Shown: positions 10,270-21,080, counted from the first letter of the stretch. The stretch: 64,000 bases of DNA from Candidatus Methanogaster sp. (GCA_003194445.1 PQXF01000004.1:19562-83561); one strand, 5' to 3'. Notes: a model not told the origin generated them from the sequence alone. Translations and numbers: made by a program.

Positions 10270-11680
10270 GTTGTGAGCCTTACCAATTATGCGTTTGAGT
10301 TTATCCCCATCTTCATCGATGTCTTTGAGTATCTGCTTAACACCAAACGATTTACCAGAGCCAGGTGGACCGAAGACCGCAAAGCACAGGGGTTGTTTGG
10401 GTTCGGGATTGGCAAGAAACTCGATGATAAGCTCCCGGATTGCACTGTAGCTTTCTATCTCGGCACGATCGATGGTAGTCAATTCGCCAAACACACCCAC
10501 CGGCACACCTTCCAAACCTTTGTCGCCTCTGATGACGATCTCCTCTGCCACGCGCTGCCATGTATTACGGGTCTTTTGATAAAGGATCCGCCAGAAGTTG
10601 GGGTCAGGATCCTTCAGATCCTCGGGACGCTCGATGGGGCAGGAAGTATAGGCATGGTTGGCGCTGCCCTCCAAGAGTATCTGCTCGGGCGGGTATTCGA
10701 TTCCAGTGTTAGTCTTAACGTATCCGGCTTCAAGAAGCGCACGCGAATAGCCGAGCCCCTGCTCGATTCCAGCCTTTATGCCATGTATGCCGTCTTTTGC
10801 CAGATGCCTAACAATCGTTGCAGTGAAGATCGAGGTGAGTCCCATCATATGCCCGTCAATCCGGGGCAGCGAACCCGCCCTCAAGCGAGGATGGATCGAA
10901 AATAAGTGTAGCATTAGCATTCTCTCCACCGCGATGAAGGATATCGCCGTCAGTACCAAAGAGCACTATGAGGTACGGGCACTGCTGCAACTCCTTGAGT
11001 TCATCCAATCTATGTAGTTGAAACACAGAGTCTCTGGCAGTGCGCTCCCACGAGAGTGACTTACTGATATGCACTCCACTGGTCTGGCGGAGATCGCTGG
11101 CGTTGATAACCATAATCCGGTTATCCGGACAATTCTTACTCACTTCATCCCATAGCGCACCCGTGATGAGAGGGCCACTCATCTTGTAGACCGCGATGGA
11201 ATCTTCCATGTGCTGCAGGGCACTATGCCAGGCATCTATGTGATCTCAAAACCCGTTACCCGCATCGTCAAGCACGATGATATCAGCATCCTCGAAGTCA
11301 TGTTCTGGCGGCAGTGACTGAGGCGAACCGCTTCCGGAACCGATATATCCAAATGATTTGCTGATGCGCAAAACCTTCTCCTCTCCGCCCCGAACCTGGA
11401 ACCTGTCCAGCATCACATTGGAGTGAATCACCTTCTCAGGTGGAATATCCCTCAGTGATTCTGACAACGGCGGTCCGGTCACTCTGGCTGGGATCCCTTC
11501 TACTTCAAGCGACTGCTTGGTGAACTTGGTCAATAATGCCGCACCGTCCGGGAGTGCGTCTGCATGTGATGAAGTGTGCTGGCGCCAGTTCCCGCCTTCG
11601 TCACCGGTATCGACAGGGTACATAAACCAATCAACGGTCACGTCTCCGGCAACCACAATCACAGGTTCTTTTTCCGACAT
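10270..11680 (-). pseudogene. ATPase-like protein, degraded (in-frame TGA, frameshift, 3' truncation)
   Basis: MSEKEPVIVVAGDVTVDWF...DIIVLDDAGNGF*DHIDAWHSALQHMEDS (TGA at 11246-11248), frame change near 10860-10870, then LIEFLANPEPKQPLCFAVFGPPGSGKSFGVKQIL ending at the helicase gene. Confidence 0.65.
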
Positions 11681-12117
11681 GTATCATTCTCTCCTCTGAT
11701 CGATCTTGCTATTCGAGGTTGTAATTGTGCTGATACTACAAATCGTTTCATGTCATCTCTGGCACAGGTGGATAGGCGCATGGGTTCAGCCACCTGTATC
11801 CTGAATACATGGTGTGGAGGCTGGGTCTGGAACTGCTGTCGAAGCCGAAACGTGCCGGGTGTATTAAGTGGATGGTGCCGGGCATGTGAGTCGGGGGTGG
11901 CACCGCTGGATGCTGGTGTGCTGGAGGAGATGGTGGATGTGGCGGAGAGGATTCTTCGGGATTGCCGGCACGGGTTTGAGCAGGTGGATGATGAGGGGGA
12001 TGTGTGGGGTGTGGGTATCGGTTGCATTGTGGGTGAGTGTGTGAGGGGGGTTGATCAAAGAGCACATTAATACTTGTTAAGCGCAATATCACATAGGACA
12101 ACGGCAGGCGGTTAAAT

Positions 12118-12255
12118 ATGAAACAAGAAAAGATCACTCTTTCGCAGCTGGAAGGGTTTCTGTTTAAATCCGCCGATATCCTCCGTGGTAAAATAGATGC
12201 TTCGGAGTTCAAGGGACAAATCGATGATCTCCTGTCACATCAAGAACGTGTTTGA
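12118..12255 (+). pseudogene. N-terminal remnant of type I restriction-modification HsdM
   Basis: MKQEKITLSQLEGFLFKSADILRGKIDASEFK matches the typical HsdM N-terminus, then switches to unrelated sequence near 12212. Confidence 0.65.
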
Positions 12256-12598
12256 AGAAGGCGAACTGGTTCCCGACTCAGTTGTTGCAAATTTTGCAAC
12301 AACCGCGGCAGACGGCAAAACCTGCCGGGTCGATCATTATAACCTTGATGCCATTATCTCTGTTGGCTACCGGGTAAAATCACATCGGGGCACGCAATTC
12401 CGCATCTGGGCAACAAAGCGGCTGCGCGAATACATTATCAAAGGCTTTGCCCTCGGCGACGACTGGCTCAAGCATGCAGGCGGTGGCAACTACTTCGAAG
12501 AGTTGCTGGCATGCATCCGGGGCATAATCATCCGGATACAAGACCTTCTCACCGGCAGGGTGCGTGTCATGCCTTTGTTAGAGGATGAAACGCCATGA
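12216..12598 (+). pseudogene. RhuM-family protein, truncated copy
   Basis: [69 protein letters not shown] parallels the intact RhuM immediately downstream; lacks N-terminus. Confidence 0.75.
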
Positions 12599-13632
12599 TC
12601 GAAAAGGATAAAAAGTTGCAAATCCGCAACAGCGCGGCAGAGTTTTTGATTTTCACCGCACAAAGCGGCGATGATGGAATTGAAGTGCGCTATGAGGATG
12701 AAACCATCTGGTTGACTCAGAAACTGATTGCCGCTCTGTTTGATGTAACCGTTCCAACCGTCAATGAGCACTTGAAAAATATCTTTGCAGGCGGGGAGTT
12801 GCAGCAGGATTCAGTTATTCGGAAATTCCTAACAACTGCCGCGGATGGCAAGAATTACAATACGAATTTCTATAACATTGATGCCATCATTTCCGTGGGT
12901 TACCGGGTCAATTCCAAACGTGCCACCCAATTTCGGCAGTGGGCAACCCAGGTGCTGAGAGAATTCGCAATTAAAGGCTATGTGCTTGACCGGAAACGCA
13001 TGGAAAACGGTTCTTTTCTAGGGGAAGACTATTTTGAACGGTTGTTGGAAGAAATCCGGGAGATTAGACTGAGCGAGCGCCGGTTTTATCAGAAGATCAC
13101 TGACATTTACGCAACAAGCGTGGACTACAACAAGGATGCACCAACGACCCGGGAATTCTTTGCCAGGGTTCAAAACAAGTTGCATTTCGCGATCCATGGA
13201 CATACCGCGGCTGAATTGATTATACAGCGCGCCGACAGCAACGAAGAGCGGATGGGGCTCACTTCGTGGGAACGCAGTCCGGGTGGTAAAATCCTGAAGA
13301 CCGATGTTTCAGTCGCAAAAAACTATCTTTCTCAGAATGAACTCGAATCGCTTGGACGGATTGTTAACTCTTATCTGGAGCTGGCTGAAGAACGAGCCAG
13401 ACGAAAAATCCCCATGACCATGGAGGATTGGGCGAAGCGGCTTGATCTTTTTCTGGAATTTGATGATCGAGATATTTTGCGAGATAGTGGCAAGGTTACG
13501 GCACAAATCGCCAAAGAGTTTGCCGAGAGTGAATTTGAAAAATATCGCATTGTGCAGGATCGTCTGTTTGAAAGCGATTTTGACCGGGAGATAAAACGCA
13601 TTCAGGGGAAACCCCGGGAGGCGAACGCATGA
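12595..13632 (+). CDS. RhuM family protein
   Basis: Full-length: [35 protein letters not shown]...[39 protein letters not shown]. Confidence 0.85.
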   Translation: MIEKDKKLQIRNSAAEFLIFTAQSGDDGIEVRYEDETIWLTQKLIAALFDVTVPTVNEHLKNIFAGGELQQDSVIRKFLTTAADGKNYNTNFYNIDAIISVGYRVNSKRATQFRQWATQVLREFAIKGYVLDRKRMENGSFLGEDYFERLLEEIREIRLSERRFYQKITDIYATSVDYNKDAPTTREFFARVQNKLHFAIHGHTAAELIIQRADSNEERMGLTSWERSPGGKILKTDVSVAKNYLSQNELESLGRIVNSYLELAEERARRKIPMTMEDWAKRLDLFLEFDDRDILRDSGKVTAQIAKEFAESEFEKYRIVQDRLFESDFDREIKRIQGKPREANA

Positions 13633-13775
13633 CCTCCAAACTCCCCATAAATCTTGATGACCTACTGCACCGACGAAAGGTCGAAGGCGAGCGGATCGAG
13701 TACAAGGTGGGGCGGAATCCGGATCCGATCATGCGCACTCTCTCTCGCCTTTGTAAACGACTTCGAGAACCCTGG
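13629..13775 (+). pseudogene. AlbA_2 (Schlafen-like) ATP-binding regulator, N-terminal remnant
   Basis: [31 protein letters not shown] followed, after a frame change, by [12 protein letters not shown]. Confidence 0.55.
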
Positions 13776-13779
13776 CGGA

Positions 13780-14420
13780 GGGATAAGCTGATGGAGCTTG
13801 GTATGGACAAGGATGAAGCAAAGAGCTTCTCTGCAATCTCGGAATCAAACGTCCTTCTCGATATGACCAAAGGTGTCCAGTATCTCCGCGAGACCATGGA
13901 ACTGATCATCAAGGGATTCGAGGAGGCGACCACTGCCGAACCGATGTCAAGAGAGCCGTGTCAGGGCCTCAAGCTGATGCTGGTCGATGTCAAGCTCCAT
14001 GAGGATGCTGTGCACCGCGGTCCCGCGCAGGTGATCCCGGCAGTCAGGCAGGCAATTCAGGCAGCGATACTGATGGCAGACGTGACACTGCTCGAACCGT
14101 TCCAGAAGGTATTCATCCAGGTGCCGCAGGACCACATGGGCGGCGCGATATCAGAGATCCAAGGGAGGAGAGGCGCGATACTGGACATGACGCAGGAAGG
14201 CGATGTCACAGACATCGAAGCGAAGACTCCGGTCGCAGAGTTGTTCGGGTTTGCAGGCGATCTCAGGTCTGCAACCGAAGGAAGAGCGCTCTGGAGCACC
14301 GAGTTTGCAGGTTTTGAGCCGCTTCCAAAGAACCTGCTTTCGGATATCGTTTCGCAGATCAGGACTCGGAAGGGGTTGAAGCCGGGGATTCCAAAGGCAA
14401 GCGACTTTGTGAGTCAGTAG
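13780..14420 (+). pseudogene. Archaeal elongation factor 2 (aEF-2), C-terminal remnant
   Basis: [26 protein letters not shown]...[46 protein letters not shown] is the canonical aEF-2 domain IV/V end; GTPase domain absent. Confidence 0.88.
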
Positions 14421-14704
14421 AGGTTATAGATAGCTTAGGTTTGTGGACGCGCTGGGTGTCAGGATCGGCAAGACCGAGGAAGGCATCCGGTGGCGTCTTT
14501 GGGTGTGTGGTTGGTGCGGGGTAGGTGGGTCGATTGAATCATGGTGCGGTGCGATTGTTGTGATCAGGTTTTGTGAGATTGCGCTCTTCGTCACGCGATC
14601 ATAGTAGATAGGGGCATCACGACGCAAACATCGAATATGATGATGAGCGAATACCCACATATATTATGCCGATGTCAATCACCAATCACATTCGATAATT
14701 TTAA

Positions 14705-16039
14705 GTGTTTTCATCAACCATACTTTACGAAATGGACGAAAATGCAAGAATCGCTCTGGAACGGCAGAACCCGTGGTGGTTCGGGAAAGAGTTCGAGACC
14801 GGAATTAACAGGTTGCAATCACACCCACGGCTCAGGAGATACATGGAAGCCGGGGAGATACTCCTGCTTGTTGGTGCCAGAAGGACCGGGAAATCGACAT
14901 TGGTCTACCAGATAATAAAAGACCTGCTACAGAGGGGAACTCCACCGGAAGCCATACTATTCGTCAATCTCGATGAACCCCTGTTCCAGAGCAGGTCAAA
15001 AGACCCGGCACACCTGACCGGGTTAATCAATCATCATCTGGCGCAGCATAGCCAAGAGTTGCGCTTTTACGTCTTCCTTGACGAAATACAGAGCCAGTAT
15101 TACTGGGTGCAGGCTGTAAAGACCCTGCACGATGTCAGGAAAGATATAAAGATCGTGCTGACCGATTCAACATCCACCCTTCTTCAGAGCGAAATAAGCA
15201 CGAAGCTCTCGGGAAGGTACTTTCACATCACGGTCTATCCACTCTCATTTGCGGAATACTTAAACTTCAAACATGTCCGGAGACCTACGACCATCGAGAT
15301 GATCCGGCATTTCGGCGATTATCTCGAATATGGGGCGTTTCCACGGGTTGTACTGGAAGATGACCGCGATCTGAAACGGAAGATACTGAAAAACTACTTC
15401 CAGACCATCTACTTAAAGGACATAATATATCCAAACAACATCAGGAACAATAAAGATGTGTTTGACCTGCTCTATTTTGCAATCTCAAATGTAGGAAAGT
15501 CGTTCTCATACTCAAGCATTGGAAAAACCCTCGGCATTGCATCAGAAACTGTGAAAGAGTATCTATGGTATGCGGAAAGTTCGTATCTGTTGTACACACT
15601 TACCAAATACGACGTATCTGTGAAAAAACAGATTGCGAATCCGAAGAAACTGTACTGTCTGGATACCGGACTTGTAAATTCAGTATCCTTCAAGTTTTCA
15701 GAGAACAGGGGACGGCTACTTGAGAACCTTGTCTGCACAGTGTTGAGAAGGGAGAACAAAGAGATATATTATCACAAAGGAAATTATGAGTGTGACTTCT
15801 TGATAAGAGATGGTCTCAAGGTAACCTGTGCACTTCAGGTAACACTTTCCTTGCAGGATGATGCTACACGGAAAAGAGAGATGAGGGGGTTATTGGAAGC
15901 AATGAAAGCACATAACCTTGACAAAGGCACCATAATATCTGAGAAGGAATCTGATGTGCTCGCGATGGGCGATAAAACTATCAGAATCGACCCCATCTAC
16001 AAATGGCTCAGGTCCGATATGGGTGGGGTACGGAATTAA
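14705..16039 (+). CDS. AAA_14/DUF4143-family ATP-binding protein
   Basis: GARRTGKSTLVYQIIKDLL, LDEIQ, LTDSTSTLLQSEISTKLSGRYFHITVYPLSFAEYL, C-terminal DUF4143-like region (LENLVCTVLRREN...EIYYHKGNYECDFLI). More likely start ATG 14732. Confidence 0.87.
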   Translation: MFSSTILYEMDENARIALERQNPWWFGKEFETGINRLQSHPRLRRYMEAGEILLLVGARRTGKSTLVYQIIKDLLQRGTPPEAILFVNLDEPLFQSRSKDPAHLTGLINHHLAQHSQELRFYVFLDEIQSQYYWVQAVKTLHDVRKDIKIVLTDSTSTLLQSEISTKLSGRYFHITVYPLSFAEYLNFKHVRRPTTIEMIRHFGDYLEYGAFPRVVLEDDRDLKRKILKNYFQTIYLKDIIYPNNIRNNKDVFDLLYFAISNVGKSFSYSSIGKTLGIASETVKEYLWYAESSYLLYTLTKYDVSVKKQIANPKKLYCLDTGLVNSVSFKFSENRGRLLENLVCTVLRRENKEIYYHKGNYECDFLIRDGLKVTCALQVTLSLQDDATRKREMRGLLEAMKAHNLDKGTIISEKESDVLAMGDKTIRIDPIYKWLRSDMGGVRN

Positions 16040-16382
16040 ATGATGCGGCTCCGTTTGACCGCAGAGACCTGCTTGGCTGCCACAGGGTTGTTTTGCACAG
16101 GTGCAGAGGACTTGTAGTTATTGCATATTAAGATAGTGATGACTCAGAGTGGATTCTTGCGTCTTAACCGAACACCAATGTAGCGAGCTTATCTTCGTGT
16201 GGTACTCTTATGATCTCGGTGTATGTCGGATCGATCGGATCAGTTTTTAGGATAGTGTCTCGGCTGCCACTTAATTTGAAGCGGTTACCAATTTATCACC
16301 GCGGAGAACGCAAAGTTTCGAGACTGCGTAAGTCCTCTGCGTGGCTTTGCGCACTCTGCAGGATTTCCTCAGTCGCATCGTT

Positions 16383-16946
16383 TCACTGCATCGATTCGAG
16401 TGCTGACGCTACCATCTGCCTGTACTGCTCAAGATCCATCGAATAGTTCTCCTCGATCATCGGAAGATCTTCGGAAACTCCCTCCTCCAGTTCCTTGATC
16501 CGGTCCAGTGTCTGGCGCGATGTCTCAAGCACCCACCGGTCACGAACCATCGCATCCACCACCGAGATCGTCTCCGGGCGGATCGACGTCATCACACGTC
16601 CGTCTTCGGTCGTGTACACGCTAACCTTGCCGACCACTGCCAGGAATTCGGGAACCGACGCCTCCGTAAGCGCCCGCGTCGCATCCGGCTGGTACTGACC
16701 TGCGTACATAAAGAACGCGCCTGTCGGGTCGGATATCCGCGCCCGCCAGTATTCGGTGTCGGTGCCGATATCTTCCTTCTCTGTGAGCGTGCCGATGACA
16801 AAGACGCGGTTGACCTTCGCTCCGGTCGGAGTCAGCACGTACTGTGGCGCATACGCATCATCCGGGTCACGTTCCAGCGCAACTGTTGTATCGGAGAGTT
16901 CCCTGGCAAAGATCCGGTATGCCACCTCTCTTGCAAAACTAACCAT
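16383..16946 (-). CDS. RPA-associated OB-fold protein
   Basis: 187 aa directly downstream of RPA: MVSFAREVAYRIFARELSDTTV...VFVIGTLTEKEDIGTDTEYWRARISDPTGAFFMYAGQYQP. Confidence 0.75.
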   Translation of the reverse strand: MVSFAREVAYRIFARELSDTTVALERDPDDAYAPQYVLTPTGAKVNRVFVIGTLTEKEDIGTDTEYWRARISDPTGAFFMYAGQYQPDATRALTEASVPEFLAVVGKVSVYTTEDGRVMTSIRPETISVVDAMVRDRWVLETSRQTLDRIKELEEGVSEDLPMIEENYSMDLEQYRQMVASALESMQ

Positions 16947-16947
16947 T

Positions 16948-18489
16948 TCAGGTCACCTCCGCAAGCAGGGCATCGACCCCATTGTCAGGTAACCCTTCCA
17001 CTAGCCAGACATTCTCAACAAGCATGTACCGGTCAAGGATGCTCCCGGACATGGTGTAATATCTACAGAGGAGCCGTTTCTTCATCTCGTCCTGCACCAC
17101 GCTCTGGTCAAGCGCATCTACAGCCATCTCTTTTGCCTCCTCAAGCGTGATATCACTGATACTCTCGGTGATCTCGCGGTTGAAGAGTGCTTCCTGCACC
17201 ATGATCCCGTTATCCAGCACCGCTTTGATGCGGAGGTCATGGATTCCATCCACATTCCCGTGTTCCATGCATGTCCCTTTCATGAGCGCACGGTTGCACA
17301 TCGGGCAACGCCTGATCAGTCCGGAGCCGTCCTGGATATGAACCATGGCGCCTGTGAACTCGGCGGCAGAGAACCCGACCTCGATATCCTCATCGAGTTC
17401 CTTAATCGATGAGTTTTTGTTGAACTTCACGCTGAACCGCTCTTCGAACTCGTCTGTCGTCAAATTCTCGAATGAATAACTCTTGCCCTCAACGAGTGAT
17501 GGTAACTCGGATTTTGCCCACTTAACAAACTTGATCGTACCGGTCTCGTCTCCGATGAGTCCGACCTGATCGATCGACTCATGTTCACTATCCCACAACT
17601 GGACAACCTTTGCATGGAGGTTGATCCACTTATTACTCTCGGTGATGCTGTCTATCTCAACCAGTTGCGCTTCCCGGTCCGGAGTCTCAATATCCTCATC
17701 GAGTTCCTTAATCGATGAGTTCTTGTTGAACTTCACGCTGAATCGTTCTTCGAACTCATCGGTCGTCAGATTCTCGAATGAATAACTCTCGCCCTCGACG
17801 AGTGCCGGCAGCTCGGATTTTGCCCACTTAACAAACTTGATCGTCCCGGTCTCGTCTCCGATGAGTCCGACCTGGTCGATCGACTCATGTTCACTATCCC
17901 ACAACTCCACAACCTTTGCATGGAGGTTGACCCACTTGTCACTCTCGTTGATGGAGTCTATCGTTATCAGTTGCGCTTCCATATCAGGGGTCTCGATATC
18001 CTCATCAAGCTCCTGAATGCGGGTGGTTCGGTTCATCTTCACGCTGAAACGCCCCTCCCATTCATCAGTGGTCATATTCTCAAGGGAATAACTCTTCCCC
18101 TCAACGAGTGCCGGTAAGTTGGATTTTGTCCACTTCACAAACTTGATCGTCCCGGTCTCGTCTCCGATGAGTCCGACCTGGTCGATCGCCGGGGAAGTAC
18201 TATCCCACAACTGGACAATCTTCGCACGAAGATTGACCCACTGTTCGCTCTGGTTGATGTCGGATATCTGCATGGATGATGCAGCTCCCTGCGGCGTGCC
18301 GTAATAGTCCTCCCGCGTAATCCCGCGTTCCCGTAGGAAATAGCTGACGACGCTTCGTTCTGCCTCTGCGATCGGGACCTTGAACCGTTCGGTCAGATCG
18401 CTAAGCCGCCGCTCGATCTCGGGAAGTTCGATATCGACATTCAGTTCGAGGAACCGCTTTCGTATCTGTTCGGATTTTTCTTGGATCAT
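16948..18489 (-). CDS. Replication protein A (single-stranded DNA-binding protein), three tandem OB-folds plus zinc finger
   Basis: Three ~103-aa repeats (WVNLxAKVVxLWDS...DQVGLIGDETGTIKFVKW...LVEGxSYSxENxTTDE) and CPMCNRALMKGTCMEHGNVDG zinc finger. Confidence 0.9.
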   Translation of the reverse strand: MIQEKSEQIRKRFLELNVDIELPEIERRLSDLTERFKVPIAEAERSVVSYFLRERGITREDYYGTPQGAASSMQISDINQSEQWVNLRAKIVQLWDSTSPAIDQVGLIGDETGTIKFVKWTKSNLPALVEGKSYSLENMTTDEWEGRFSVKMNRTTRIQELDEDIETPDMEAQLITIDSINESDKWVNLHAKVVELWDSEHESIDQVGLIGDETGTIKFVKWAKSELPALVEGESYSFENLTTDEFEERFSVKFNKNSSIKELDEDIETPDREAQLVEIDSITESNKWINLHAKVVQLWDSEHESIDQVGLIGDETGTIKFVKWAKSELPSLVEGKSYSFENLTTDEFEERFSVKFNKNSSIKELDEDIEVGFSAAEFTGAMVHIQDGSGLIRRCPMCNRALMKGTCMEHGNVDGIHDLRIKAVLDNGIMVQEALFNREITESISDITLEEAKEMAVDALDQSVVQDEMKKRLLCRYYTMSGSILDRYMLVENVWLVEGLPDNGVDALLAEVT

Positions 18490-18641
18490 GACATTCCTCC
18501 TGTCATCGGGTTATGGTTCATCCTAAAACATCCGAATAGATAAAGGTATACCAGAAGAGCAGGGTGAATATGATAGTAGGATTCGTTTTTTACCGCAGAG
18601 TAGCGGTCAGCACCAGAAGACGCGGCAGCCCTGGTGCAAAG

Positions 18642-18704
18642 ATAAATTTATGTGGGCGGATGCCAACAGTATGAGTGTGGATTTAAAATCCGCATAAGGA
18701 GGTG
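18642..18704 (+). promoter_or_regulatory. Promoter and leader of S-layer gene copy 1 (TATA ATAAATTTAT, SD AAGGAGGTG)
   Basis: Same block at 25396-25459 and 28156-28219, always ending in AAGGAGGTG a few nt before ATG. Confidence 0.7.
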
Positions 18705-18709
18705 CAAAA

Positions 18710-21067
18710 ATGAATAAACAACTGATTGTAATAATAGTGCTTGTTGTTGTTCTCATGCCCGCGAGCGCGGAGACACTCGAGATGCGCGGCACTATCGTAG
18801 AACTGGATGCCGTCAATTCCACTATCGCGAGCATAGCCAATACACCTGCAGGTGACTGGCCCGCAGGATATCGATGGGATTATAGCACATTTTCTGGTTT
18901 CTGGTATGATCCGGACAAGGATCTGCATACCGAGGATATGACGATCTTGGCGAAAGCACCGGGTCATGGGACCAACCTGAGATATCCTTATGTTCGAGAG
19001 ATCGCTGAAGGTGGTTTGGCATATACCACTCATCCGGTGTTTCAGGAGTATGAGCTCCACGCGAATATGATAGACCCGGGCAGAACAACCCAAACCAGTA
19101 TGGAAGAGGCATACGATGGCGATGGCTATATGGAGCCGGATTTGTTAGATCAGGATATTGGATTGTGTGTTGGCAGCAACAATCCTGGCGGTGACTGCGG
19201 CTACTTCGTCGAAGGCTGGATGGGAGAAGAGTACGTGGCAATCAATAACAATGCCGATGAACTCTGCAAACCGATAGTCGAGTTTAAGGATAACGACAAG
19301 AAGACACTGACAACTGGCGAGGAATGGGATCTCGGCGGCGGGTTTGCACTCGAGGTAACGGAAATCGATGCCACTGGTGAGAAAGCAACAATTCATCTGT
19401 CCAGGAATGGCGATCTGTTAGCCACAGGCTGCCTCGATACCAGCGGCAGTGAACAGGATCGCGTCTACACATACACCGCAGACATCGGAAGAGAAAATAA
19501 TATTCCAGTCTTCTCGTGCTATGTAAATACGATCTCTAACGAAACTGACACCGTGGAGCTCATGTACGTCTTCTTGATCGATGATGATGTCATAGAGATC
19601 AAGGTGTCTCAGACATACGGCGCTATGGAAGTGATGACCACAAGTTCCGACAAGATCGTCCTCAATAATGATGAGACTGCTATTGATGTCGATATATGCA
19701 CCACGGAACCGATCATGGGAAATATGTACTTCAAGACCGCAGACGATGATGTTAACGACAATATCAGGTTCTATCCGTACGTTGAGTATACAGAACCCGG
19801 CACTTATGAGGTTCGCGGTACCATCGCAGAACTGGATGAGGCTGCTGATACCATCGCAAACTCAATAGGGTCCCCCCTCTACGTAAAAGACGCAGATAAG
19901 TATCGAGCAGGGGATCAACCAGGACTACAATGGGACTACAACACATTCGCTGGTTTCTGGTATGACTTGGATGAAGATCTAAAGATCGAGACACTGGCGA
20001 TCCTATCGAAAGAACGAGATGCTACGGAGGACACACTGGGATACCCTGGTGACCGTGAGATCGGTGAAGGTAGTTTGATATACACCACGCATCCAGTGTT
20101 TCAGGAGTATGAGCTGCATCAAGATATTGAACCAGACCCAGCTAGGACTCAAACCAAGATGGAACAGGAATATAATCAGTACCTTGAACGAGGGCCGAAT
20201 TCGACAGGATTATGTGTTGAAAGTGACAATGCTGGCGGCGACTGCGGCTACTTCCTCGAGGGCTGGATGGGCGAGGAGTATGTGGCAATCGATGGCAATG
20301 CAGACAAACTATGCAAACTTCTGCTCGAGTTCGAAGATGACGACAAGAAGATACTGACAATTGGCGAGAAATGGGATCTTGGAGGTGGTTTTGCACTCGA
20401 AGCCACGAGCATCGACGACGCAGGTGATATGGTAATGCTTCAATTGTTCAAGAACAACGTTTCATTGGATATGGAAGTGGTATTAACCGGAGGGAGTAGG
20501 TCACAGGAGCGCGTCTATACCTACACACCAGACATCGGTGGGGAGAAGAATATTCCTGTATTTTCCTGCTATGTTGATGCGATCTTCAAAGGAAGCACCA
20601 GTTACGTACAACTGATGTACGTCTTCCTGATCGATGATGATGTTCTGGAGATCAAGACCAGTCAGACCTACGGCGCCATGGAAGTGATGACCGCAAGTTC
20701 CAACAGAGTCGTCCTCACGAACGACGAGTCCAATATCGATCTGGCTTCCGGCACCACCAAGAAAATTATGGAGAACATGTACTTCAAGATCGCAGACAAC
20801 GACACTGCCATCCGGTTCTACCCGTTCGTCGAGCGCACAATCGGCGGCGAAGAGCCCACACCGCCCGCCACCATCCCGGCTGATGATAAGGATGGTGACG
20901 GCGTGCCTGATGCATGGGATGCGGATAACAGCACCCCATCGGATTACTGGGTGAACCCAGATGGCATCGGGCGAAAGTGGGGCGACATGAACGGAGACGG
21001 TGAGCTCACCTCAGCAGATGCGCTCATGATCCTGCAGGCTGCGGTCGGAAAAATCGAACTTGGATAG
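18710..21067 (+). CDS. S-layer duplication-domain protein (two copies) with dockerin-like C-terminus
   Basis: Signal peptide; two repeats each with FxGFWYDxDxDL...TTHPVFQEYELH...GDCGYFxEGWMGEEYVAI...FLIDDDVxEIKxSQTYGAMEVMT; C-term GDMNGDGELTSADALMILQAAVGKIELG. Confidence 0.88.
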   Translation: MNKQLIVIIVLVVVLMPASAETLEMRGTIVELDAVNSTIASIANTPAGDWPAGYRWDYSTFSGFWYDPDKDLHTEDMTILAKAPGHGTNLRYPYVREIAEGGLAYTTHPVFQEYELHANMIDPGRTTQTSMEEAYDGDGYMEPDLLDQDIGLCVGSNNPGGDCGYFVEGWMGEEYVAINNNADELCKPIVEFKDNDKKTLTTGEEWDLGGGFALEVTEIDATGEKATIHLSRNGDLLATGCLDTSGSEQDRVYTYTADIGRENNIPVFSCYVNTISNETDTVELMYVFLIDDDVIEIKVSQTYGAMEVMTTSSDKIVLNNDETAIDVDICTTEPIMGNMYFKTADDDVNDNIRFYPYVEYTEPGTYEVRGTIAELDEAADTIANSIGSPLYVKDADKYRAGDQPGLQWDYNTFAGFWYDLDEDLKIETLAILSKERDATEDTLGYPGDREIGEGSLIYTTHPVFQEYELHQDIEPDPARTQTKMEQEYNQYLERGPNSTGLCVESDNAGGDCGYFLEGWMGEEYVAIDGNADKLCKLLLEFEDDDKKILTIGEKWDLGGGFALEATSIDDAGDMVMLQLFKNNVSLDMEVVLTGGSRSQERVYTYTPDIGGEKNIPVFSCYVDAIFKGSTSYVQLMYVFLIDDDVLEIKTSQTYGAMEVMTASSNRVVLTNDESNIDLASGTTKKIMENMYFKIADNDTAIRFYPFVERTIGGEEPTPPATIPADDKDGDGVPDAWDADNSTPSDYWVNPDGIGRKWGDMNGDGELTSADALMILQAAVGKIELG

Positions 21068-21080
21068 TTTCTGTGATGCG

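Noticed and set aside
10135-10285. Minus-strand ATPase ORF extending into the end of the 1752-aa helicase gene
   Set aside because: The extension is antisense to the nuclease-like domain; treated as read-through of a pseudogene.
11246-11248. TGA in the ATPase gene as a possible selenocysteine codon
   Set aside because: The gene also has a frameshift and 3' truncation, and no SECIS-like context was recognised; ordinary decay is simpler.
11576-12070. 164-aa + strand ORF
   Set aside because: Begins antisense to the ATPase pseudogene and continues through biased G/T-rich DNA; no recognisable family.
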